A stretch of 9,325 nt of DNA from Chloroflexota bacterium (lineage in GTDB: Bacteria > Chloroflexota > Anaerolineae > Anaerolineales > Villigracilaceae): the NCBI GenBank assembly GCA_016191895.1, contig JACPVD010000091.1:1-9325 (forward strand), in the 5' to 3' direction. Position 1 is the first letter of the stretch, and every line of letters begins with the position of its first letter. The notes beneath the pieces are model-generated. The model saw only the letters and a program-made list of their open reading frames with translations, ran no database searches and had not been told where the DNA came from. Positions 3,895-9,325 of this stretch are shown here, in pieces. Both the position numbers and the translations under genes were made by a program.

Positions 3895-5790
3895 TTACTT
3901 CGTCACCGACACCGCGCATCGGACGCCGACATAAGCGAGCGTGGAGGCCTGGGGAAGCTTGAGTCGGGTATCGACTCGAACATTGCCAGCGTTACTGCCG
4001 GAATGCCACGAACCGCCGCGGGCGATACGGTCATCCAGCGAGTCGGGGTCTTCGCGGCCATCTGTGGGATCGTAGGGATAATAATCGAACAGGGAATTTG
4101 TCCATTCCCAGACGTTGCCCGCCATGCCATAAATGCCATACACGCTTTGTCCTTTTTCATGCTGGCTGACGTCGGTTGTGTCGCCGACGCACCCGGCGAT
4201 ATTTCCAAAACCGCAATCGGCTTTATCGTTGCCCCAGGGATAGAGACGTCCATCTGTGCCGCGGGCGGCTTTTTCCCATTCGGCTTCGGTGGGCAGGCGC
4301 GCGCCTCTCCATTCGCAGTAGGCGTTCGCCATTTTCCAATCGATGTAGATGACGGGAAAGTTTTTGTAAACGTCGTTGCCGAAATAGGTTTCGCGCGTGG
4401 CCGTTCCCAGCCTTGCGGGTTTGCGGCATTCGACGGCGTAGACGCAGGCATCGTACATTTCATTTGTCACTTCGAATTTGTCAATGTAGAACGCATCCAC
4501 GTAAACGGTGTGGGCGGGGCGCGAGCCGACGTCGCCGGTGTCGTCACTGCCCATGGTGAATTCGCCGGCGGGAATCAGGCGCATGGTGACGTTTCGATTG
4601 TCCTTGATTTCGACCGGATTGATGTCTTCTGTCGGCGCGGGGGTGTCGGTTGGGGCGCTTGTGGAGGTTGCGATCGCTTCTGTGGGAGGAATATTCGTGA
4701 CAGTGGGGGAAGGCAAAATTTGTTGCGTGGCGGTCGGTTCGGGGGCCACGGAAATGTTTCCGTTCAGGATCATGTATGCGCCGCCGGCGACCAAAAGCCC
4801 AATGACGCCGATGACGCCGATAACGATCAGGGTGGCGAATGATTTTTTTGGCGAACCAGTTTGCAGGTCGGCAGTGGCGCGTTTTTTGTCCACCTTGCCT
4901 GTCATTTGTTCGCGCAGTTGCTTTGTCCCGGTTGTGGATGCGGAAACCGACTTGCCGTCGAGCAGGTTTTGCAGTTCGTTCACAAAGACATGCATGTTGG
5001 GGTAACGATGCGCGGGTTCCTTGGCGAGCGCTTTGAGCACAACCGATTCCACATCCTGCGGGAGGTCGGGGATATAGGATTTGGGAAGGGGCAGGGATTC
5101 AGTGGCCTGTTTGAGCAGGACGCCGGCAGGGGTGTCTGCGGTGTAGGGGCGATGGCCGGTGATCATTTCGTAGAGAACAACGCCCAGCGAATACAAGTCG
5201 GATTGCGGGGTGGCCTCGCCTGTCCACTGTTCGGGAGCCATATAATCAGGCGTGCCGAGGCCGGTGCCGGAACTGGTGAGATGGGTGGATTCTTTTTCCT
5301 GCGCCCCGAAAATTTTTACGAGCCCGAAATCGGTGAGCATGGGCTGGCCTTTTTCGGTGAGCAAAACGTTGGATGGTTTTACGTCGCGGTTGATGATGTT
5401 GAGGTCGTGGACGTATTCCAATGCCTGGGCGATGGGAAGCGCCATTTGCACTGCGTCGCGCCAGGGGATGGGCCTGCCGAGTTTTTCTTTGAGCGTGCCG
5501 CCGGGCAAATACACCATGACGAGATAGGGGGCGCCTTCGTATTCGCCATAGTCGATCACGCCGACGATGTTGGGGTGCGAAAGCCTGCCCAGCGATTTGG
5601 ACTCGCGTTCGAATCGCTTGAGGAGCATTTCCATATCTTCGGGTGGGAAGGCGTCGCGGCGGATGACTTTTATCGCCACTTCGCGTTCGAGGCGCGTATC
5701 ATAGGCCTTGTAGACGGTCGCCATGCCGCCTTCGCCGAGCAATTCAAGGATTTGATAACGCCCAAAATTTTGACCAATCAGCCGCGACAT
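3895..5790 (-). CDS. Membrane Ser/Thr protein kinase with extracellular FGE-like domain
   Basis: The start ATG 5790-5788 has AAGGA 8 nt upstream; a GTG at 5826 would add 12 residues but lacks a ribosome site. The product has 631 residues. The cytoplasmic kinase domain (about 10-280) has the Gly loop GEGGMA (19-24), VAIK Lys41, catalytic loop INRDVKPSN (Asp137; the usual His of HRD is Asn), DFG (154-156) and APE (185-187), so it should be active. A juxtamembrane linker and one TM helix (about 318-341) follow, then a Pro/Thr-rich stalk (345-388). The C-terminal FGE-sulfatase/SUMF1-like domain (about 393-628) has MRLIPAGEFTMGS, RLPTEAEWEKAARG and GMAGNVWEW. The two Cys of true formylglycine-generating enzymes are absent from the GGSWHSGSNAGNVRVDTR segment, so it is more likely a binding domain than an oxidase. 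It is probably a sensor kinase operating with the TIR protein. Confidence 0.93.
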   Translation of the reverse strand: MSRLIGQNFGRYQILELLGEGGMATVYKAYDTRLEREVAIKVIRRDAFPPEDMEMLLKRFERESKSLGRLSHPNIVGVIDYGEYEGAPYLVMVYLPGGTLKEKLGRPIPWRDAVQMALPIAQALEYVHDLNIINRDVKPSNVLLTEKGQPMLTDFGLVKIFGAQEKESTHLTSSGTGLGTPDYMAPEQWTGEATPQSDLYSLGVVLYEMITGHRPYTADTPAGVLLKQATESLPLPKSYIPDLPQDVESVVLKALAKEPAHRYPNMHVFVNELQNLLDGKSVSASTTGTKQLREQMTGKVDKKRATADLQTGSPKKSFATLIVIGVIGVIGLLVAGGAYMILNGNISVAPEPTATQQILPSPTVTNIPPTEAIATSTSAPTDTPAPTEDINPVEIKDNRNVTMRLIPAGEFTMGSDDTGDVGSRPAHTVYVDAFYIDKFEVTNEMYDACVYAVECRKPARLGTATRETYFGNDVYKNFPVIYIDWKMANAYCEWRGARLPTEAEWEKAARGTDGRLYPWGNDKADCGFGNIAGCVGDTTDVSQHEKGQSVYGIYGMAGNVWEWTNSLFDYYPYDPTDGREDPDSLDDRIARGGSWHSGSNAGNVRVDTRLKLPQASTLAYVGVRCAVSVTK

Positions 5791-5826
5791 ACGGGGTTCC
5801 TTTTTTCGGGGTTGGGAATGCGCCAC

Positions 5827-5959
5827 TCACCTTAAGCAGTCCCCATACGGGGATGATATGCGTCGCGCCAAACGGGTCGGAGTGTCCAATAAACCGGCCG
5901 AATCTACTCGTAAGACTCGTCTATTTCGGGCTGGTGCGACGCACCCCCGCGTAAGGTGA
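5827..5959. repeat. Nested inverted repeats in the kinase operon leader
   Basis: TCACCTTA (5827-5834) and TAAGGTGA (5952-5959) are perfectly inverted. Inside them, TGCGTCGCGCC (5859-5869) and GGTGCGACGCA (5933-5943) are inverted over 11 bp, with one G-U if + is transcribed or one A-C if - is. Within these lie GGTCGG (5875-5880) / CCGGCC (5894-5899) and the direct repeat ACTCGT-AAG-ACTCGT. CCCCATACGGGG (5841-5852) is a further imperfect palindrome. The whole forms the untranslated leader of the kinase gene. It is not a tRNA and I recognise no riboswitch class. Confidence 0.55.
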
Positions 5960-5967
5960 ATGAGTCA

Positions 5968-5973
5968 ATTATA
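5968..5973 (-). promoter_or_regulatory. -10 box for the kinase-TIR operon
   Basis: On the minus strand the sequence reads TATAAT (5973 to 5968), a perfect -10, with a weak -35 region. Initiation would be near 5961, giving a leader of about 170 nt before the kinase ATG at 5790. It lies 28 nt beyond the aldo/keto reductase stop, so the kinase and TIR genes need not depend on the upstream operon. Confidence 0.55.
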
Positions 5974-6001
5974 CGCGACATCATTGGGATGTACTAATGC
6001 T

Positions 6002-6820
6002 TTACCCGGCCTTCGAAAGTTGTTCGATCTCACCACCCGTCAATTCGATATCCGCCGCGTTGAAATTTTCGGCGATGTGAACCGGGTTTGCAGACATGGG
6101 AATGGTGATGACTCGCGGCTGTGAAATGATCCACGCCAGCGCGATCTGGTGGACGGTGGCCTGATGCGCCTTTGCAATCGACTCGAGCGCTGAATTGCTT
6201 CGCATCCTTCCCTCGTCGACGGGAGAGTAGGCGGTAAAGAGAATGTCGTTGCGCTGACAGTAATCCAGTACGCCGTTTTTGACGTAGGAGCGATCGGAAA
6301 GGCTGTACGGGACTTGATTCGTGAGAATGGGCGTTTCAGAATGTGCCTGCGATTCCTTGAGCAGTTTCAGGTTGAAATTGCTCACGCCAAGATGCCTCAC
6401 TTTTCCCTCGCGCGCGAGTTTATTCAACGCGCAAAAGGTCTCTTCGAGTTTCATGCCAACGGACGGCCAGTGGATGAGATACAGGTCAAGGTAGCCCATT
6501 TGCAGGCGGCGCAGGCTGTTTTCGCAGGAGGACAGCACGGCATCGTATTTCAAATGCGACGGCGTGACTTTGGATGTGATGAATAAGGATTCGCGGGGAA
6601 TATTCGATTCGCGGATGGCGCGGCCAAGCAGTTCTTCGCTGTGACCATCCGCGTACATTTCGGCGGTGTCGAAGTGGGTGTAGCCGGTCTCCAGCGCGGA
6701 ACGCAGGGCGGCCATCGAAACGGAATCCATTTTCAGGTCGGGCGAGGAACCGCCCCCGATTTTCCAGGTGCCAAAACCGATCCTGGGGATTTTCAAATTG
6801 CGGATGGATTCGTATTTCAT
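6002..6820 (-). CDS. Aldo/keto reductase family oxidoreductase
   Basis: This is a (beta/alpha)8-barrel NADPH-dependent carbonyl reductase of 272 residues. The start ATG 6820 has AGGA about 6 nt upstream and is separated by one base from the TGA of the RidA-like gene; an earlier in-frame start at 6856 would overlap that gene and is not favoured. The AKR tetrad is complete: Asp51 and Tyr56 in HFDTAEMYADG, Lys84 in FITSKV, His117 in LYLIHWPS. Other family marks are GFGTWKIGGG near the N-terminus, GKVRHLGVSNF, NQVPYSL and a C-terminal VITIPMSANPVHIAEN segment, which corresponds to the I-P-K/G-S phosphate-binding motif but with Met in place of the usual Lys. Substrate is unknown. Translational coupling to the RidA-like protein suggests use on the same metabolite or stress condition. 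Confidence 0.93.
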   Translation of the reverse strand: MKYESIRNLKIPRIGFGTWKIGGGSSPDLKMDSVSMAALRSALETGYTHFDTAEMYADGHSEELLGRAIRESNIPRESLFITSKVTPSHLKYDAVLSSCENSLRRLQMGYLDLYLIHWPSVGMKLEETFCALNKLAREGKVRHLGVSNFNLKLLKESQAHSETPILTNQVPYSLSDRSYVKNGVLDYCQRNDILFTAYSPVDEGRMRSNSALESIAKAHQATVHQIALAWIISQPRVITIPMSANPVHIAENFNAADIELTGGEIEQLSKAG

Positions 6821-6821
6821 G

Positions 6822-7214
6822 TCAATCCTGCACGATGGCCGTGACTTCGATCTCAACCAGCATGTCGGGATTGATGAGCGCTTTGACTTCGACCATGGTG
6901 GACGCGGGTTTTATGTCTTTGAAGACTTCCCCGTGCGCCCGGCCGATCTCCTCCCAGCGGCTGATGTCGGTGACGAACATGCGCGTGCGAATCACGTCAT
7001 TGAGCGACGACCCTGCCGCGATCAGCGCCTTTTCGATTTTTGCAAAAATAAATTTCGTTTGCTGATATGGATCGTTAAGGCCGACGATGGTTCCATTTTC
7101 GTCGATGGCGGTGGTGCCTGCGGTTTCGATCACATTGCCGATTCGCACGGCGCGCGAATAGCCGACGATGTCTTCCCATTTTGTGCCGGATGAGATGTTG
7201 AGTCGTTTGGTCAT
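6822..7214 (-). CDS. RidA/YjgF-family protein lacking the catalytic arginine
   Basis: The 130-residue length and the pattern GNVIETAGTTA, DPYQQTKFIFAKIEKALIAAG, SSLNDVIRTRMFVTD, and the C-terminal MVEIE-type strand LVEIEVTAIV fit the RidA/YjgF/UK114 fold, which forms trimers. In E. coli RidA the imine deaminase Arg105 lies in PARS; the matching segment here reads PAST (103-106), so that Arg is missing. This suggests one of the Rid subgroups without 2-aminoacrylate deaminase activity, which may bind or hydrolyse other ligands. GAGGA lies 5 nt before the ATG. The gene begins 7 nt after the preceding gene and its stop is one base before the aldo/keto reductase start, so the three form one operon. 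Confidence 0.9.
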   Translation of the reverse strand: MTKRLNISSGTKWEDIVGYSRAVRIGNVIETAGTTAIDENGTIVGLNDPYQQTKFIFAKIEKALIAAGSSLNDVIRTRMFVTDISRWEEIGRAHGEVFKDIKPASTMVEVKALINPDMLVEIEVTAIVQD

Positions 7215-7221
7215 GGCATCC

Positions 7222-7665
7222 TCAACTCACAAAGTCCGGGTAATTCCTCACGATCTCGCCATACTCCCACGACGTTTCCTCCCTGCTTCTATTGCCGGCC
7301 GTCATTGCAAGGTCGAGCGATAACAGCCGCCCCACGCATTGATTGCCGCGGGACAGCCTGTCTTCGAATGGTTTTTTGAACGCGCTGCCGATGGTGGCGA
7401 CGAAACTAAACGCCGCCACAAGGATGCAAGCCAGCCTCCATCCGCCATCGCTGATAATGGATTCCGCCGGGGGAATCAAATTGTTTCCTCCGACAATGGA
7501 TGTGAGTCCCGCAAGGAACGTGGCCACGGCGGGGGTAATGACATTGAACGCAAATAACCCCGTGTCGATTCTTGCGACGGTGGCGGTCTTCTGCCTGGCC
7601 TTGCCCAAGGCGGTCTTTATGGATTCTGAAAGTTGGGTTTGTTCCTGCGGTTTGATATCGGTCAT
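7222..7665 (-). CDS. Two-helix membrane protein of unknown function
   Basis: I choose ATG 7665 because GGAG lies 6 nt upstream; an ATG four codons earlier lacks such a site. The 147-residue product has an N-terminal polar helix rich in Lys/Gln (about 8-32), two hydrophobic segments (about 37-59, FAFNVITPAVATFLAGLTSIVGG, and 76-95, WRLACILVAAFSFVATIGSA) and a C-terminal cytoplasmic part with RLSRGNQCVGRLLSLDLAM and EETSWEYGEIVRNYPDF. The layout of helix, hairpin of two TMs and helical tail is reminiscent of SLATT-type or DUF4231-type membrane proteins that accompany conflict systems, but similarity is by topology only. It is the first gene of the operon with the RidA-like protein and the aldo/keto reductase. 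Confidence 0.75.
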   Translation of the reverse strand: MTDIKPQEQTQLSESIKTALGKARQKTATVARIDTGLFAFNVITPAVATFLAGLTSIVGGNNLIPPAESIISDGGWRLACILVAAFSFVATIGSAFKKPFEDRLSRGNQCVGRLLSLDLAMTAGNRSREETSWEYGEIVRNYPDFVS

Positions 7666-7691
7666 GCGAGTCTCCATGATTTTATTTCGCT

Positions 7692-7720
7692 ACTATACTT
7701 CAATCCATGCGACAAATCAA
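7692..7720 (-). promoter_or_regulatory. Promoter of the membrane protein / RidA-like / AKR operon
   Basis: On the minus strand, TTGATT (7720 to 7715) and TATAGT (7697 to 7692) are separated by exactly 17 nt. Initiation near 7685 gives a leader of about 20 nt before ATG 7665. Confidence 0.7.
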
Positions 7721-7729
7721 TATAAACTG

Positions 7730-7756
7730 TTCGCCCGCAGTTGAACTGCGGGCGAA
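7730..7756 (-). terminator. Strong hairpin after the oxidoreductase gamma-subunit gene
   Basis: TTCGCCCGCAG (7730-7740) and CTGCGGGCGAA (7746-7756) form a perfect 11-bp stem with a 5-nt loop, 31 nt past the gamma-subunit stop (7788) and just upstream of the next operon's promoter. Transcripts on - would end here; the run after the stem (CAGTTTATATTG) is only moderately U-rich, so termination may be partial. Confidence 0.6.
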
Positions 7757-7787
7757 ACGATACTGCGGGTTGTATATTTGAAAAACC

Positions 7788-8345
7788 TTATGCCGCCACA
7801 GCCGTTTGTTCCTTTGCGCATTCAAACCCCCCGCGCAGGGCTTCGTAATTCTTCGGAAGCAGGTGTTGATGCCGCTCCGGCAAATGCGCCTTGAGGGCGG
7901 CTTCGATCATTTCGACGGTTATTTCAGGCAATGCCGCCAGCAATGCGCCGACAGCGACCATGTTGGTTAATTTCCTGTCGCCGATTTGTTCAGCGATCTC
8001 GTTTGCGGGAATGAAGATTGCATTGATATCGTCGCGCTTTGCGCCGCGATCCACCATCGACTCGTTCACAACCAGGGTCCCGCCGGGTTGCATCAATGCC
8101 TCGTATTTGTCGAAGGATGGCAGGTTCAACGCGATAACCAGCGGCGGATGTTTGACCAGCGGCGAGCCGATCTCCTGATCCGCGATGACGACGGTGCAAT
8201 TTGCCGTGCCGCCGCGCATTTCGGGACCGTAGGATGGAATCCACGTTACCTCTTTGCCCGTGTCCATGGCTGCATACGCAACGACCTGCCCTGCAAACAA
8301 AACACCCTGCCCGCCAAAACCTGAGATGATGATTTCTTTTTGCAT
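7788..8345 (-). CDS. korC: 2-oxoacid:ferredoxin oxidoreductase, gamma subunit
   Basis: The 185-residue product is the gamma chain of a thiamine-dependent 2-oxoacid:acceptor oxidoreductase (KorC/PorG type). It has the glycine-rich GFGGQGV (9-15), VTWIPSYGPEMRGGTANCTVVI (about 33-54), which is characteristic of this subunit, ALNLPSFDKYE and LVVNESM, and LTNMVAVGALLAAL near the C-terminus. It works with the beta subunit upstream and an alpha subunit to oxidise a 2-oxoacid (probably 2-oxoglutarate or a related acid) with CoA and ferredoxin. The start ATG 8345 has GGAG 7 nt upstream, in the loop and first stem base of a perfect 7-bp hairpin. It lies 94 nt after the beta-subunit stop. A strong hairpin follows. 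Confidence 0.93.
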   Translation of the reverse strand: MQKEIIISGFGGQGVLFAGQVVAYAAMDTGKEVTWIPSYGPEMRGGTANCTVVIADQEIGSPLVKHPPLVIALNLPSFDKYEALMQPGGTLVVNESMVDRGAKRDDINAIFIPANEIAEQIGDRKLTNMVAVGALLAALPEITVEMIEAALKAHLPERHQHLLPKNYEALRGGFECAKEQTAVAA

Positions 8346-8346
8346 G

Positions 8347-8363
8347 TGTTCACTCCGTGAACA
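8347..8363 (-). promoter_or_regulatory. Hairpin presenting the korC ribosome-binding site
   Basis: On the minus strand TGTTCAC-GGA-GTGAACA is a perfect 7-bp inverted repeat with a 3-nt loop, one base before the ATG. The Shine-Dalgarno GGAG occupies the loop and the first stem base. Such a hairpin could affect initiation. Confidence 0.5.
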
Positions 8364-8365
8364 GA

Positions 8366-8429
8366 GAGTAGAGATTGGATATTGGATGGCAGTCCTCGCG
8401 CCCCATTCGCCATGTACTAATCCCTACTC
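8366..8429 (-). repeat. Inverted repeat between the beta and gamma subunit genes
   Basis: GAGTAGAGATT (8366-8376) and AATCCCTACTC (8419-8429) pair at 10 of 11 positions, and the odd position is a U-G in the minus-strand RNA. The stem lies within the korB-korC intercistronic spacer and could affect mRNA stability or relative expression. Confidence 0.45.
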
Positions 8430-8439
8430 ATCCATTCTC

Positions 8440-9207
8440 TTATATCTTAATCTGCTTGATCGCTTCGCTGATCTTGTAATCGCCCAGCGGATATGTGGGA
8501 ATCATATGCTCTTCCACAAACTTCAGTGAATTGACCGGCGTCATGCCCCAGTTCGTAGGACACGTGGAAAGCAATTCGACCATCGAGAAGCCAAGTCCGC
8601 GCGCTTGCGTTTCGAAGGCCATGCGGATGGCTTTCTTCGCCAGGCGGATATTCTTCGGGTCGTGCAGGGAGCGGCGCACGCAATAGCCCACGCCTTCCAG
8701 CGTGGAGAGCATTTCCGAAACCTTGATCGGATATCCCTGCGTTTCCACATCGCGGCCGTTGAAAGATGACGTGGTCTTCATGCCGGGCAGGGTGGTGGGC
8801 GCCATTTGCCCGCCGGTCATGCCGTAGTTGGCGTTGTTGATGAAGATCACGGTAATGTTCTCGCCTCGCGCCGCCGCATGGACGATCTCGCCCATGCCGA
8901 TCGACGCCAGATCGCCGTCGCCTTGATAGGTGAATACGATGCGATCCGGCATTACGCGCTTCACGCCGGTTGCCATTGCGGGGGCGCGTCCATGCGGCGC
9001 TTCGACAAAGTCTGTATCGAAATAATTGTAGGCAAACACCGCGCATCCCACCGGTGCAACGCCGATCGTTCTATCGGTCGCGCCCATTTCTTCCAACACT
9101 TCCGCGATCAGCCGATGCGCCACGCCATGCGTGCAGCCCGGGCAATAATGCGTGGGCGTTTCCGTAAATCCTTCGGGCCTTTCGTACACTAAATTTTCAG
9201 TTGCCAT
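8440..9207 (-). CDS. korB: 2-oxoacid:ferredoxin oxidoreductase, beta subunit
   Basis: This is the thiamine diphosphate-binding beta chain that joins the alpha and gamma chains to cleave a 2-oxoacid and pass electrons to ferredoxin. The start ATG 9207 has GAGGA 6 nt upstream; a farther in-frame GTG at 9243 is in repeat sequence and is not favoured. The 255 residues include CPGCTHG (Cys22, Cys25) and Cys55, with Cys216 in STCPTNWG as the likely fourth [4Fe-4S] ligand. The TPP motif starts at GDGD (96-99) and continues to [11 protein letters not shown] (about 125-135), and the [13 protein letters not shown] end is typical of KorB. Length agrees with the family's short beta subunits. The alpha subunit gene is presumably further upstream on -, beyond the window. 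Confidence 0.95.
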   Translation of the reverse strand: MATENLVYERPEGFTETPTHYCPGCTHGVAHRLIAEVLEEMGATDRTIGVAPVGCAVFAYNYFDTDFVEAPHGRAPAMATGVKRVMPDRIVFTYQGDGDLASIGMGEIVHAAARGENITVIFINNANYGMTGGQMAPTTLPGMKTTSSFNGRDVETQGYPIKVSEMLSTLEGVGYCVRRSLHDPKNIRLAKKAIRMAFETQARGLGFSMVELLSTCPTNWGMTPVNSLKFVEEHMIPTYPLGDYKISEAIKQIKI

Positions 9208-9224
9208 ATTTTTCCTCTTGATCC

Positions 9225-9300
9225 GTCCTGAGCGGAGCCGCACGCTCTTGTTTTTGTGCGGCGCAGTCGAGGGATAGGCGCTTCGACTACGCTCAGCGCG
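9225..9300. repeat. Pair of REP-like palindromic elements upstream of korB
   Basis: At 9278-9299, GCGCT (9278-9282) and AGCGC (9295-9299) flank TCGACTACGCTC, with core CTTCGACTACGCTCAG (9281-9296). Left of it, GCCGCAC (9237-9243) and GTGCGGC (9256-9262) form a 7-bp stem inside TCCTGAGCG...GTCGAGGG, which looks like a broken copy of the same core in opposite orientation. The stretch 9208-9325 has no clear gene; the stop of an alpha-subunit gene may be in it but cannot be assigned. Confidence 0.6.
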
Positions 9301-9325
9301 AAACAGCCATTCTCTCCAGCCACGC

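Noticed and set aside
3881..3919. Earlier in-frame ATG (3919) for the TIR gene
   Set aside because: It lies inside the kinase coding sequence. The ATG at 3880 is placed right after the kinase stop and directly before the TIR strand A.
5791..5826. GTG start (5826) for the kinase
   Set aside because: It has no ribosome site, and the added residues are encoded by the stretch containing the Shine-Dalgarno of the ATG at 5790.
3880..5835. Long plus-strand ORFs of 320 and 324 codons opposite the kinase
   Set aside because: They are Gly/Ala/Val-rich mirror frames of the kinase gene without recognisable domains, while the minus strand shows complete kinase and FGE-like motifs.
5859..5943. tRNA-like gene in the kinase leader
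   Set aside because: The 11-bp closing stem and ~85-nt size suggested it, but there is no anticodon arm, no TTC loop motif and no CCA-type end.

Overview
The window looks like a piece of a Chloroflexota (Anaerolineae-like) chromosome. This is inferred from a moderately GC-rich, loosely packed gene set: a tailless MetRS, a Ser/Thr kinase fused to an FGE-like domain, a separate-subunit 2-oxoacid:ferredoxin oxidoreductase, and CTTCGACTWCGCTCAG palindromic repeats. No rRNA, tRNA, CRISPR array or transposase was found.

Layout, left to right. (1) Positions 1-237 hold the 3' end of a membrane protein gene on +. (2) Positions 244-435 look like a methionine-responsive attenuator. A 32-codon ORF with 8 Met codons (7 within 15 residues) is followed by an intrinsic terminator and a competing antiterminator, all in front of metG (572-2374). 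(3) Positions 2375-3025 hold a two-gene cassette: a small AF2212/DUF104-like protein and a retropepsin-like aspartic protease. It is flanked by two diverged copies of the last ~96 bp of metG. The right copy (3026-3120) is a relic that still carries an intrinsic terminator (3122-3158), as if the cassette came between metG and its own terminator. (4) On -, a membrane Ser/Thr kinase with an extracellular FGE-like domain (3895-5790) is followed 14 nt later by a TIR protein (3176-3880) whose C-terminus resembles the ribosomal protein L7/L12 C-terminal domain. The pair has its own TATAAT box and a ~170-nt leader containing nested inverted repeats. (5) On -, a tight operon encodes a two-TM protein, a RidA-family protein lacking the catalytic Arg, and an aldo/keto reductase. 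(6) On -, the beta and gamma subunits of a 2-oxoacid:ferredoxin oxidoreductase are encoded; the alpha subunit is presumably just beyond the right edge.

The two most noteworthy items are the Met-leader attenuator of metG, where peptide, terminator and antiterminator fit classical ribosome-mediated attenuation, and the kinase-FGE / TIR-L12 operon, a plausible signalling or conflict system of unusual architecture. Everything here was read by eye from the sequence; no database search or folding program was run.
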